A DNA stretch of 11,647 bases from assembly GCA_021802325.1 (NCBI GenBank), contig JAKAAM010000028.1, positions 1 to 11,647 on the forward strand, in the 5' to 3' direction. The notes under the pieces are model-generated. The model did no database searches. It was not told the origin of the DNA and saw nothing but the letters and a program-made list of their open reading frames with translations. A program made the translations under genes and the position numbers. The first letter of the stretch is position 1. Every line of letters starts with the position of its first letter. Of this stretch, positions 1-7,376 are shown piece by piece. This stretch comes from Nitrospirota bacterium (lineage in GTDB: Bacteria; Nitrospirota_A; Leptospirillia; Leptospirillales; Leptospirillaceae).

Positions 1-373
1 AAACACGGAGAGCGGTGTGGGGAGTATCGAGGCGACTTCTGCCGTCCCATCTGACCGCATGCATCCAGGGGACGCCGAAGGACCCCATCCTGGCGTCTTC
101 ATCGCGACTGAGGGGACCTCCATGCCACTGGATCAGATCGACCCCAAGCCTCTCCACCACTTCCTCGATCCGATCCCAATCCGGCTCTGTGAAAACAGCC
201 ACCTTTTCAAGATGCCCCGACAGGGCCTCAACGATGAGTGCCGCGCGCTCCGGAGAGACCGTCCGGGAAGAGCGAGAGGAAAAAATCAGGCCAAGGGCAT
301 CGGCACCAGACCGTTCCACCGCGATGGCATCCTCCGGGCGAGTTATCCCGCAGATCTTAATCCACAATCCCAC
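1..373 (-). CDS. trpF: Phosphoribosylanthranilate isomerase TrpF, partial (C-terminus beyond left edge)
   Basis: TrpF converts N-(5-phosphoribosyl)anthranilate to CdRP, the third step of tryptophan synthesis, as a cytoplasmic (beta/alpha)8 barrel. Translation from the edge-truncated frame gives 124 residues. The N-terminal family signature KICGITRPEDA is at residues 5-15 and includes the Cys that acts as general base. It is followed by GADALGLIF and S-R-T-V-S-P, and later by the IQWHG block (usually QLHG). The catalytic Asp of the C-terminal half lies outside the window. The GTG at 371-373 is chosen as start because GGAGG at 380-384 sits 6 bases upstream; a TTG 6 bases further in is an alternative. 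The gene overlaps the end of trpC by about 17 bases, so it is probably translationally coupled. Family call is secure; the exact start is moderately sure. Confidence 0.93.
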   Translation of the reverse strand, partial: MGLWIKICGITRPEDAIAVERSGADALGLIFSSRSSRTVSPERAALIVEALSGHLEKVAVFTEPDWDRIEEVVERLGVDLIQWHGGPLSRDEDARMGSFGVPWMHAVRWDGRSRLDTPHTALRV

Positions 374-1157
374 AAAAGACCTCCAGAGCCCTACCCGGAT
401 CCTCCGAGAGGAGAAAGCTCTCACCCACCAAAACAAAGTCTGCCCCGAGCTCTCCCATTCGCCGAAAGTCGGCTGAGGTTTTCAGCCCACTTTCGGCGAC
501 CTTGACGATCTCCGGAGCAAGTTTCGAGAGAAGCCGGGCACCCCGGTCCAGATCGACCTTGAGAGTGTCCAGATCCCGGCTGTTCACTCCCACCACCCGA
601 GCTCCCGCCGCCAATGCCCGCTCGACCTCTCCCTCGGTATGGGCCTCCACCAGAACGGTGAGGCCAAGGGATGAGCCCAAATGAAGAAGTTCAGAGAGAA
701 GCTCTCCAGGGAGTATCCTGACGATCAGCAGAAGAATGTCCGCTCCGGCCACTCGACTTTCGACCACTTGGTAGGGATCAACCACAAAATCCTTCCGGAG
801 AAGAGGGAGCGCCTCTCCGGCAGGGGTTTTGCGCACACGGGACAGGTCCTCAAGGGCCCCTCCGAAAAAGGGACCGTCCGTCAGGATCGACAAGGCTCGG
901 GCTCCGGATCGCCAGTAGGACTCGGCCAGAGCCTCCGGATCGTAAGGATCCCGGATCAGGCCGCGAGACGGACTCCGTCGCTTCATCTCGGCAATAACTC
1001 CGGGAGAAGCGGTCGCCCCCTCTCTCCTGATCGCCGTCAACGGGCGAACCGAAGGAGCCGTTGGAATGGCCCTCTCAAGATCCTGAAGAGAGCGCCTTTC
1101 TCTGGCGACGACGATCTCTGACTTCTTGCGGGAGACAATCTCTTCAAGAAGACTCAT
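357..1157 (-). CDS. trpC: Indole-3-glycerol phosphate synthase TrpC
   Basis: This 266-residue protein closes the indole ring: CdRP to indole-3-glycerol phosphate plus CO2. The length is normal for a monofunctional TrpC, so it is not fused to TrpF. The active-site residues of the family are all visible: Glu57 and Lys59 in AEMKRRSPS, Lys122 in LLRKDF, Glu171 in LVEAH, Asn192 in GVNSRDL, and Glu222-Ser223 in AESG. The phosphate-binding GADFVLVGE segment is at 238-246. The ATG start overlaps the TGA of trpD (ATGA), and a purine-rich AAGGAAAG lies upstream within the trpD coding end. It sits fourth in the trpE-G-D-C-F set. Nothing looks truncated or frameshifted. Confidence 0.97.
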   Translation of the reverse strand: MSLLEEIVSRKKSEIVVARERRSLQDLERAIPTAPSVRPLTAIRREGATASPGVIAEMKRRSPSRGLIRDPYDPEALAESYWRSGARALSILTDGPFFGGALEDLSRVRKTPAGEALPLLRKDFVVDPYQVVESRVAGADILLLIVRILPGELLSELLHLGSSLGLTVLVEAHTEGEVERALAAGARVVGVNSRDLDTLKVDLDRGARLLSKLAPEIVKVAESGLKTSADFRRMGELGADFVLVGESFLLSEDPGRALEVFCGIVD

Positions 1158-2176
1158 AAGAGACTTTCCTTCTGGATGCTTGTGAGCACGGCCAAGGCCT
1201 TCCCTGAATCGATCGCCTCCCGGGCCATGGAGACACCCTCAGGAAGGGTTCGGGCCTGTCCTGCCACCATAAATCCCGGAGCGGCACCTGCCAGAACCCA
1301 ATCCCGAAGAGGATGTCGGTCTCCCGCAAGAACTCCCCGGATCAGGGAGGCATTTTCCATGCGATCACCTCCCCGGGCCGCATCAAGAGACGAAGGAGCA
1401 AGGCCAAAATCTGAGGCGCGGAGCTCTCTCCATACTTTCCGTCCATTCGTCAGGTGAAGAAGTGTGGTCGTGGAGGCGAGGTTGACCTCGTCAAGCCCAT
1501 CTCCATGAAGCGCCATCACCTCGGAACTTCCCGTCTTGGCAAGGACGTCGACCACCGTCTCCAGACGAGCCGGATCGTAGACACCGATCACCTGACGACG
1601 AACTCCGGCCGGGTTGGCCAATGGTCCAAGAAGATTAAACAGCGTCCGGACTCCCAGCTCGCGACGAACCCCCGCCGCCACCCGAAGGGCCGGATGGTAA
1701 TAGGGGGCAAAGAGAAAGGTCAACCCCGTCTTACGAAAGATTCGGAAGGCCTTTTCGGGAGAGACCTCCACGGGAATGCCCAACGCCTCAAGAACATCCG
1801 CCGATCCTGCCTGACTCGAAACGGCACGATTGCCATGCTTCACCACACCAACTCCACCGGCCGCAAGGACAAAGGAAACGGCCGTGGAAAGGTTCACCGT
1901 TCCCGCCCGGTCCCCTCCCGTTCCGCAGACATCGATGGCCTCTCCGAGAGTGTCGGAGCCCTCCGGCGGAAAGGGACGGCAGCGAGCCCGGAGTGCGTCC
2001 ACCGCCCCGCTGATTTCTTCGGCAGTCTCCCCCTTGGAGACCAGTGCCACAAGGATTCCGGCCAAGAGGCTTTCGGAGACCTTGCCGTCCATGACGGCCC
2101 CCATCACCTCCGCCATTTCTCCACGCCCAAGCGAGCGTCCCGAAAGGACTGCCGCCAACGCCTCCCGAGGAGTCAC
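1154..2176 (-). CDS. trpD: Anthranilate phosphoribosyltransferase TrpD
   Basis: TrpD transfers the phosphoribosyl group of PRPP to anthranilate. The open frame extends upstream to 2296, but that extension lies inside trpG and gives 40 extra residues. Starting at the GTG at 2174-2176 gives 340 residues, the usual family length, makes a GTGA overlap with the trpG stop, and has GGGAG 9 bases upstream. Visible motifs are the PRPP-loop DVCGTGGD (82-89), KHGNRAVSSQAGSADVLE (113-130), RTLFNLLGPLANP (177-189) and HGDGLDE (224-230), the Mg/PRPP acidic site. It is a stand-alone gene, not a TrpG-TrpD fusion as in enterobacteria. Family call is essentially certain; the GTG start is strongly favoured. Confidence 0.96.
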   Translation of the reverse strand: MTPREALAAVLSGRSLGRGEMAEVMGAVMDGKVSESLLAGILVALVSKGETAEEISGAVDALRARCRPFPPEGSDTLGEAIDVCGTGGDRAGTVNLSTAVSFVLAAGGVGVVKHGNRAVSSQAGSADVLEALGIPVEVSPEKAFRIFRKTGLTFLFAPYYHPALRVAAGVRRELGVRTLFNLLGPLANPAGVRRQVIGVYDPARLETVVDVLAKTGSSEVMALHGDGLDEVNLASTTTLLHLTNGRKVWRELRASDFGLAPSSLDAARGGDRMENASLIRGVLAGDRHPLRDWVLAGAAPGFMVAGQARTLPEGVSMAREAIDSGKALAVLTSIQKESLL

Positions 2177-2784
2177 GATAAAGGACTCCCAAGGGAGTTC
2201 CTGCCATTGCGCCGTTTCGCCAGATCGACAAAATTTGACAGAATCTTTTTCCCATGAATAGTTAGAATGGATTCGGGATGAAACTGAACACCCCACACCG
2301 GCAGGTGCTGATGGGCCAGAGCCATAACCTCGCCTTCTTCAGTCCGAGCGGTCACCCGGATCTCCTCAGGAAGGGAGCTCTCCAAGACGATGAGGGAATG
2401 GTAACGGGTGGCCTCAAAAGGATTGGGAATCCCCGTGAAGAGTTCCGATCCGTCATGAAAGACCGGGGAGGTCTTTCCATGCATCAGACGGGGTGCACGC
2501 GCGACCGTTCCGCCAAAGACTTCCCCAATGGTCTGATGGCCAAGACAGACTCCGAGGATTGGCAATCGGGTCCCCAGCTCCCGGACAATCTGAGGGCAAA
2601 TCCCAGAGTCGGCAGGAGTCCCTGGCCCTGGAGAGAGCACAATGGCCTCGTATCCCCCTGATTCGATCTCGGACAGAGATATCCGGTCATTGCGAAAGAC
2701 CTCCATCTCAACTCCCAGTTCCCAGAAGTACTGGACGAGGTTGTAGGTGAAGGAGTCATAGTTGTCGACCATCAGAAAAGCCAT
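2173..2784 (-). CDS. trpG: Anthranilate synthase glutamine amidotransferase subunit TrpG
   Basis: This 203-residue class I glutamine amidotransferase supplies ammonia to TrpE. The N-terminus has the DNYDSFTYNL signature (7-16), the oxyanion-strand SPGPG (51-55), the nucleophile Cys80 in GVCLGHQ, the MHGK block (101-104), and the catalytic His169/Glu171 in VQFHPES. The ATG overlaps the last 13 bases of trpE. An internal ATG (Met5) would make a TGATG junction but would remove the first beta strand, so Met1 is preferred; GAGG lies 4 bases upstream. Some organisms use one such subunit for both tryptophan and folate (PabA), but its place between trpE and trpD argues for the Trp role first. Confidence 0.96.
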   Translation of the reverse strand: MAFLMVDNYDSFTYNLVQYFWELGVEMEVFRNDRISLSEIESGGYEAIVLSPGPGTPADSGICPQIVRELGTRLPILGVCLGHQTIGEVFGGTVARAPRLMHGKTSPVFHDGSELFTGIPNPFEATRYHSLIVLESSLPEEIRVTARTEEGEVMALAHQHLPVWGVQFHPESILTIHGKKILSNFVDLAKRRNGRNSLGSPLS

Positions 2785-4274
2785 GATCCCTCGCTTGCAT
2801 GAGTGATCTCGAGCGCCCGGACCATCGCCTGCGCCTTGGCGAGGATCTCCTGATTCTCCTTCTCCGGCTCGCTGTCAGCAACAATTCCTGCCCCTGCCTG
2901 GAAGAATCCCTTTTTCCCAGAGAGAAAGACCGAGCGAATGGCAATGGCCAGGTCAACCTCTCCTGAAAAAGCCACAACTCCGACGCACCCGGCGTAGGGG
3001 CCACGCCGGATCGTCTCAAGCTCTTCAATGATTTCCATGGCCCGCACTTTGGGAGCTCCCGAAAGAGTCCCGGCCGGGTGGGCCGCCCGAATAACATCGT
3101 ACCCTGTCTTGCCGGGAGCGAGGAGACCCTTCACATGGCTGACGATGTGAATCACATGGGAGTATCTCTCCAGAACCATCATCTCGCTCACCTCCACACC
3201 GCCCTTCGCCGCGACGCGCCCCACATCATTGCGGCCAAGATCCACAAGCATGACGTGTTCGGCCCGTTCCTTCGGGTCCGAAAGAAGGGCCTGAGAGCGC
3301 CGCTCGTCCTCCTGGGCGTCCCCTGAACGGCGAACGGTTCCTGCAATGGGACGCAGATCAACCGTTTTCCCCGACACCCTGACAAAAAGCTCCGGAGATG
3401 ATCCGACCAAAGCCCGCTCCCCATGTTCGATCAGGAAAAGATAAGGAGAGGGATTGATGGAACGCAGAACGCGATAGAGAGTGAGGGGAGACGCCTCCCA
3501 ATCAAACTCGAAACGGCGGGAGAGGACAACCTGAAAGATATCTCCGGCACGAATATGTTCTTTGGCCCGGTCGACGGAGCGCTTGAAGCTCTCCGCATCG
3601 GTCGTCTCCCGCAACGTCAGCTTGCCAGACGCACCGGAAGGCTTTTCCGGGGGACGAGAAAGGGAAAGGGCCTGCCAAAAGGAGGCGAGACGCACCGTTG
3701 CTTCGTCGAAGAGACTGTCCGGATTCCCCTCTTCCCGGTCGATCCATGTGAGAAGCTTGAGGCGTTGGATGGCGTGGTCAAAAACGACCATGACTTCCGG
3801 AAGAAAGAAGGAAAGATCCGGAAAGTCATCGGCTGCAGGTAGAGCCTCGGGAAGGCGTTCAAAACAACGCACAATATCATAGCCGAAATACCCAACCACC
3901 CCTTGGGCAAACACGGGAATGCGATCATCCATCCCGGCATCAAGTTCGGCCATCGCACGAGAGAACTCAGAAAAGAGATCGCCCGTCCTCTCCGTGACTC
4001 CGGTTCGGCTCCCCTCTCGAAAGCGTTCTATCCTGAGGGCTCCACCGACCGATCCGGAGAAGGCAACCAGGACGCCTGAACCGACAAAAGAGTAACGCCC
4101 CCACCGCTCTCCTCCCGTTGCACTTTCCAAGAGGAAACGAGGACGCTCTTGGGAAAGGGCTGCATAGGCGGCGGGAGGAGTCAGGAGATCTGACAGAGCC
4201 TCTCCAATGACAGGAACAATCCGGTGTTTCTTCAGGGAATCAAGGGTCTCGGTTCGTGAGGTCAGGATCTTCAC
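2772..4274 (-). CDS. trpE: Anthranilate synthase component I TrpE
   Basis: TrpE converts chorismate and ammonia to anthranilate, with TrpG as partner. Starting at the GTG at 4272-4274 gives 500 residues, fits the family N-terminus, overlaps the regulator's TGA as GTGA and has GGGAG 5 bases upstream; the longer frame to 4307 only adds regulator-overlapping codons. The Trp feedback-inhibition elements are present: FLLES (47-51) and NPSPYLF (274-280). Catalytic chorismate-binding blocks follow: GSSPELF (291-297), RPIAGT (308-313), [10 protein letters not shown] (345-354), [11 protein letters not shown] (399-409) and [13 protein letters not shown] (461-473). The feedback motifs and the adjacent trpG favour TrpE over the related PabB. 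It is the first structural trp gene after the sigma54-type regulator, so its expression is probably tied to it. Confidence 0.96.
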   Translation of the reverse strand: MKILTSRTETLDSLKKHRIVPVIGEALSDLLTPPAAYAALSQERPRFLLESATGGERWGRYSFVGSGVLVAFSGSVGGALRIERFREGSRTGVTERTGDLFSEFSRAMAELDAGMDDRIPVFAQGVVGYFGYDIVRCFERLPEALPAADDFPDLSFFLPEVMVVFDHAIQRLKLLTWIDREEGNPDSLFDEATVRLASFWQALSLSRPPEKPSGASGKLTLRETTDAESFKRSVDRAKEHIRAGDIFQVVLSRRFEFDWEASPLTLYRVLRSINPSPYLFLIEHGERALVGSSPELFVRVSGKTVDLRPIAGTVRRSGDAQEDERRSQALLSDPKERAEHVMLVDLGRNDVGRVAAKGGVEVSEMMVLERYSHVIHIVSHVKGLLAPGKTGYDVIRAAHPAGTLSGAPKVRAMEIIEELETIRRGPYAGCVGVVAFSGEVDLAIAIRSVFLSGKKGFFQAGAGIVADSEPEKENQEILAKAQAMVRALEITHASEGSWLF

Positions 4275-5728
4275 ACGATGTCTCCCATCTCCCGAAGCTT
4301 GCGCCAAAGAGTCGAGCGGCCGATTCCCAAGAGCTTGGCGGCCTGGGACATATTCCCCTGGGTCTTCTCAACGGCCTTTCTGATCATGACATCCTCCATT
4401 GTCCGAAGGGCATTTGAGCCGGACAGGGCCACATCGGCAAAGGAACCCTCCTCCGGGATAGGGGCCAGGTCCCGCGGAAGCTCTCGGACTCCAATTGTAC
4501 GCCCGGTGGAGAGAAGAACCGCATGTTCGATGATGTTCTGGAGCTCCCGGATATTCCCTGGGTAGGAATGGTTCATCAGGATATTTTGTGCTTCCTGGGA
4601 GAGTCCCACGACATTCTTTCCAAACTCTGCATTGTATCGGGAAAGAAAAGAGGAAATCAGAAGGGGAATGTCCTCTCTTCGCTCTCGAAGGGGGGGGAGG
4701 AAGAGGGGCACCACTCGAAGCCGATAATAAAGATCCCGACGGAAGGTCCCGGCCTCGATCGCGGCCTTAAGGTCCCGGTTTGTTGCAGCAATCACCCGAA
4801 CATCGACTTTGAGGGTCTTCGTTCCTCCAACCCTCTCAAACTCCTCCTCCTGCAGAACACGCAGAAGCTTGACCTGCATGGAGGCCGAGATTTCTCCGAT
4901 CTCGTCAAGAAAGAGGGTGCCTCCGGAGGCGAGTTCGAATCGTCCTGGCTTGCTCGACACAGCCCCAGTAAAGGCCCCCCTTACATGCCCGAAGAGCTCG
5001 GACTCAAGGACACCCTCGGAAAGGGCCGCACAGTTCACCTTGATAAAGGGACCATCCTTCCTGGGGCTGTTTTCATGGATCGCATGGGCAACGAGCTCCT
5101 TTCCCGTTCCGCTTTCCCCTTCTATTAAAACGGTGGACTTGCTCTGTGCCACCACGGGGAGAAGATCGAAGAGCTCGCGCATCTTCTCGCTCTGGCCAAT
5201 AATTTTGCCAAAGGCATAGCGGCCCTTGAGCTCTTTCTTCAGTTCAGCCAACTGGGTGACATCATGAAAGATCTCCACCCCGCCGACCACGTGACCATCA
5301 GCATCCTTGAGGAGGGCGGTATTGACCCGCACGAGACGGGTTCTTCGATGGCGGTCGGTCAGGGAAATCTCATAGTTCCGATACGGCTCTCCGCTTTCGA
5401 TCGTCTTTTCGATGAGGCAACGGGCACTGCAGACCGAGCTTCGCATGGCCTTTTGGCAGTCCATGCCAAATACTTCCCCTTGAGAGAGTCCGAGCATTTC
5501 CCGAGCGGCTCGATTGAGGTAGAGGACCTTCTTGTCAAGGCCGATAGCGATCACCCCCTCCTCAAGGGAATCGAGGATGTTCGCCGGGCCCAGGGCATCG
5601 AGAACCTTTCCCCGAACCTCCTTCATCTCGGAGGGGGGATCTCCCCCCCCCTCCCACGAAGGGTGGAGGGGAAGGGGGATCACCGAAGTCTTTTTATTGG
5701 CCATCTCACACATATCCTGCAAAATCAT
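4271..5728 (-). CDS. PAS domain sigma54-dependent transcriptional activator (NtrC/PspF class)
   Basis: A 485-residue bacterial enhancer-binding protein. Order of domains: a low-complexity N-terminus (20-34), PAS sensor (about 48-158, ending in the typical EIFHDVTQL), AAA+ core and C-terminal Fis-type helix-turn-helix (458-480). In the AAA+ core I see Walker A GESGTGKE (204-211), the sigma54-contacting GAFTGA loop (251-256), Walker B GGTLFLDE (269-276) and FRRDLYYRL (329-337). There is no receiver domain, so the signal is likely sensed directly by PAS. Cys91, Cys100 and Cys104 inside the PAS region could bind a metal or sense redox. The stop overlaps the trpE start (GTGA). The start is uncertain: the first ATG forms ATGA with the upstream ferredoxin stop but lacks a Shine-Dalgarno; the ATG at 5704 has AGGA 10 bases upstream. 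The signal and target promoters are unknown; control of the trp genes is inference from position. Confidence 0.95.
   Translation of the reverse strand: MILQDMCEMANKKTSVIPLPLHPSWEGGGDPPSEMKEVRGKVLDALGPANILDSLEEGVIAIGLDKKVLYLNRAAREMLGLSQGEVFGMDCQKAMRSSVCSARCLIEKTIESGEPYRNYEISLTDRHRRTRLVRVNTALLKDADGHVVGGVEIFHDVTQLAELKKELKGRYAFGKIIGQSEKMRELFDLLPVVAQSKSTVLIEGESGTGKELVAHAIHENSPRKDGPFIKVNCAALSEGVLESELFGHVRGAFTGAVSSKPGRFELASGGTLFLDEIGEISASMQVKLLRVLQEEEFERVGGTKTLKVDVRVIAATNRDLKAAIEAGTFRRDLYYRLRVVPLFLPPLRERREDIPLLISSFLSRYNAEFGKNVVGLSQEAQNILMNHSYPGNIRELQNIIEHAVLLSTGRTIGVRELPRDLAPIPEEGSFADVALSGSNALRTMEDVMIRKAVEKTQGNMSQAAKLLGIGRSTLWRKLREMGDIV
5633..5670. repeat. G/C homopolymer tract and imperfect hairpins inside the regulator N-terminus
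   Basis: A run of six G (5633-5638) faces a run of nine C (5643-5651), able to form a six-pair GC stem, directly followed by CCCTCCCAC and GTGGAGGG (5649-5670), a second near-perfect inverted repeat. On the coding strand this yields the odd low-complexity peptide around WEGGGDPP (residues 25-32). It looks like a small palindromic intergenic-type element captured in the reading frame, or a slippery tract. Alternatively the true start of the regulator is the ATG at 5626 and the element is intergenic. Confidence 0.5.
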
Positions 5729-6078
5729 TCACAAACAGCATCTTGGAGTGCTCCCGTACCGGAAGCCCCCCTGTCCGGGGGCAAAAAAGAAAGAGCTCCA
5801 GAAGGACACACTTGCAGGCAAAGCCTGCACCGCAGACACAACGCTCCTGAAACCCCCTCTCGGGAGAATTCTCGCAGTCCCAAGACTCCCGTCGGACAGA
5901 TCTCCTCGCAGTGTCCGCAAGGACCGGTGGCTTGACAGGCCATGAAGTTCCAGTGAATGTTTCCCCTGGCCACGGCCATGCCATAAGACTCCCCCTTCGC
6001 CCCCACCTTGGCGGGCGGCCTTTCGGGGATATCCCCCTCTGAAACAAAAGAGCCTGCGGTTCCCCGTAAAGGCTTCAT
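5725..6078 (-). CDS. Small 2[4Fe-4S] ferredoxin-like protein
   Basis: A 117-residue cytoplasmic iron-sulfur protein. Two cluster motifs are visible: Cys48-x5-Cys54-x2-Cys57-x3-Cys61-Pro and Cys81-x2-Cys84-x2-Cys87-x3-Cys91-Pro. The second is canonical; in the first the leading Cys is spaced five rather than two residues from the next. A roughly 45-residue N-terminal part without cysteines and a short tail with Cys116 flank the clusters. The ATG at 6076-6078 is taken as start, with GGGAT about 9 bases upstream; the frame could begin at a TTG at 6105, but that lacks support. Its stop overlaps the first ATG of the sigma54 regulator as ATGA. An electron-transfer or redox-signalling role is inferred; no specific partner is recognisable from sequence. 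Confidence 0.85.
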   Translation of the reverse strand: MKPLRGTAGSFVSEGDIPERPPAKVGAKGESYGMAVARGNIHWNFMACQATGPCGHCEEICPTGVLGLREFSREGVSGALCLRCRLCLQVCPSGALSFLPPDRGASGTGALQDAVCE

Positions 6079-6142
6079 TTTATCATCCCAACACACAAAA
6101 CCCAAACATTGACAAAGGCATGATCTGATTGAAATCTTAGGG

Positions 6143-6658
6143 TCACACCATTGTGAGGAATCCCGCCAAACCTAACGCAACGAGAGTCTTGGCATCCCGT
6201 ATCTCTCCCGCAGCGACTCGAGAGCGAATCTCCTCCCTGTTCAGAAAGAGGGGGGGATCGATCCACTCGTCTTCCTCTGGGTGGGGGCGACCTGCGATCC
6301 CCCCGCAGGCCATGACGAGATGGATCACCTCATCACAAAAACCTGGTGTGGTATAGATGGAGTGCATGAGGTGAAGATCAGCTCCTTCGATTCCAGTTTC
6401 TTCAAAGAGCTCGCGACGGGCCGATTCAAGGATCTCCTCACCGGCCTCCATTTTTCCTGCAGGAATCTCAAGGATCGGCTCGCCGACTGCAGGGCGAAGC
6501 TGGCGAATGAGGACCACCCGCCCATCGTTCGTCACAGGGAGAATGGCAACCCCTTGACCGAAGCGAACAATCTCGAAAGGTTGACTCTTCCCTGCCTGCC
6601 CCGGACGATGGACTTCCAACAAGTCCACCCCAATCCGTCTTCCTTGCCAGACTCTCAC
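6143..6658 (-). CDS. NUDIX hydrolase, ADP-ribose pyrophosphatase-like
   Basis: A 171-residue NUDIX protein, probably cleaving ADP-ribose or a similar nucleoside diphosphate derivative. The NUDIX box runs from Gly68 to Ile90 (G-x5-E-x7-R-E-L-F-E-E-T-G-I) with all metal-binding glutamates. Upstream IRQLRPAVGEPILEIPAGK (51-69) and downstream TTPGFCDE (103-110), with Pro105 about 15 residues past the box, match the ADPRase subfamily (NudF-like). The GTG start is supported by an excellent GGGGAGGGG Shine-Dalgarno (6661-6669) two bases upstream, and a TATAAT lies just before it. It is followed after 64 bases by the ferredoxin gene on the same strand, so it may be the first gene of the trp unit. The substrate is not proven by sequence. 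Confidence 0.92.
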   Translation of the reverse strand: MRVWQGRRIGVDLLEVHRPGQAGKSQPFEIVRFGQGVAILPVTNDGRVVLIRQLRPAVGEPILEIPAGKMEAGEEILESARRELFEETGIEGADLHLMHSIYTTPGFCDEVIHLVMACGGIAGRPHPEEDEWIDPPLFLNREEIRSRVAAGEIRDAKTLVALGLAGFLTMV

Positions 6659-6660
6659 AA

Positions 6661-6669
6661 CCCCTCCCC
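6661..6669 (-). promoter_or_regulatory. Strong Shine-Dalgarno fixing the NUDIX GTG start
   Basis: The minus strand reads GGGGAGGGG, ending two bases before the GTG at 6656-6658; the GGGAG core has a functional spacing of about 6 bases. No ATG competes nearby in frame, so this site decides the start. Confidence 0.75.
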
Positions 6670-6687
6670 ACGATTGAATGTGGTCCG

Positions 6688-6693
6688 ATTATA
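6688..6693 (-). promoter_or_regulatory. Putative -10 box upstream of the NUDIX gene
   Basis: The minus strand reads a perfect TATAAT about 30 bases upstream of the GTG start. No good -35 hexamer is seen at 16-18 bases (TACCAT at 17), so an activator or weak promoter is possible. It lies in the short divergent gap with the plus-strand membrane protein gene and could drive the NUDIX-ferredoxin-regulator-trp unit. Confidence 0.45.
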
Positions 6694-6710
6694 TGCTATT
6701 TTTTCATCCC

Positions 6711-7181
6711 ATGGTAGATAAACACTTCATTCTCGCCCCCGATAAAAAAGGGGCCCTGACTAGCGGCATATTCCACGGCTCGGCACTGATTCTTTCGGGA
6801 ATCCTCTCCTGGTCCTACTATGCCCACCAGCAAGCCAATACCATGTGGTTTTACGTCTTCTTTGGCGCATTCTGGCTAGTCTTCTTCTCTGCGGTAACGT
6901 CCATTGGCAACCAGTGTCTTTTACTGACACCCCACTCATTGAAATCGCTCCGCATCCGGGGGAATTCCCTTCTTCTTGAGTGGAAGAACGGGGATGTTGA
7001 CGAGCTCATCCGCAAGATCAACTTCCATGGAAGTCGGACCATTCTCGGCATTTGGGGACAAACCATCGACAAAAGGAGGGTGCAGGCCACCATTCGCCGC
7101 CGATCCCTTCCCCCGGAAGAAATCACCGAACTTCTCGAACTCTTGAAGAACCTTTCCGCTGCCGACAAGACCTCGTCCTGA
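6711..7181 (+). CDS. Two-helix membrane protein with C-terminal PH-like domain, uncharacterised
   Basis: A 156-residue protein with two predicted membrane helices (about 19-38 and 45-66) and a soluble C-terminal half of about 90 residues rich in beta-type segments, with the block ILGIWGQTIDKRRVQ (111-125) and a final amphipathic helix. The layout resembles small bacterial proteins that carry a membrane hairpin followed by a bacterial PH-like domain; that is a pattern impression, not a firm family call. The ATG at 6711 is chosen because the residues before it are odd; in-frame ATGs at 6678 and 6693 are alternatives, and none has a clear Shine-Dalgarno. It is divergent from the NUDIX gene and 195 bases upstream of the next membrane gene. 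Function unknown. Confidence 0.7.
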   Translation: MVDKHFILAPDKKGALTSGIFHGSALILSGILSWSYYAHQQANTMWFYVFFGAFWLVFFSAVTSIGNQCLLLTPHSLKSLRIRGNSLLLEWKNGDVDELIRKINFHGSRTILGIWGQTIDKRRVQATIRRRSLPPEEITELLELLKNLSAADKTSS

Positions 7182-7213
7182 GAGCTGTTCTCCTCCCGCA
7201 ACAAGGCTCGCTC

Positions 7214-7242
7214 TTCATCACCCATCAGGCTTGTGCTAGAAT
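7214..7242 (+). promoter_or_regulatory. Putative extended -10 promoter for the 7377-8290 gene pair
   Basis: TGCTAGAAT at 7234-7242 is an extended -10 element (TGn plus TAGAAT); TTCATC at 7214-7219, 17 bases upstream, is a poor -35. It would leave a leader of about 125 bases before the ATG at 7377. If used, it rules out the GTG at 7233 as the translation start. Confidence 0.35.
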
Positions 7243-7376
7243 TAAAGAAGGTGGTAGATCTTTTTGCCGCCGAGACAGGACTCGCCCCTCTCGATCCCCG
7301 TGGGAACACTGAACCTGTCGACCGATCAGAAAGCATTGACAACCATTGCGGCATCACCCCCGGACACCGAAACGTC

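Noticed and set aside
1454..2257. 267-codon plus-strand frame opposite trpD
   Set aside because: Antisense shadow of a secure trpD with arginine/proline-rich composition and no family resemblance.
2177..2296. N-terminal 40-residue extension of TrpD
   Set aside because: Lies wholly inside trpG in another frame; removing it gives the normal 340-residue TrpD with a GTGA junction.
5264..5935. 223-codon plus-strand frame opposite the regulator and ferredoxin genes
   Set aside because: Antisense to two genes with clear motifs; no recognisable domain.
6079..6105. TTG start adding nine residues to the ferredoxin
   Set aside because: The in-frame ATG at 6078 is available with a modest Shine-Dalgarno; nothing supports the TTG.
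6079..6142. Possible sigma54 (-24/-12) promoter for the regulator unit
   Set aside because: No GG-N10-GC arrangement with TGGCAC and TTGC was found here or in the other intergenic gaps by eye.
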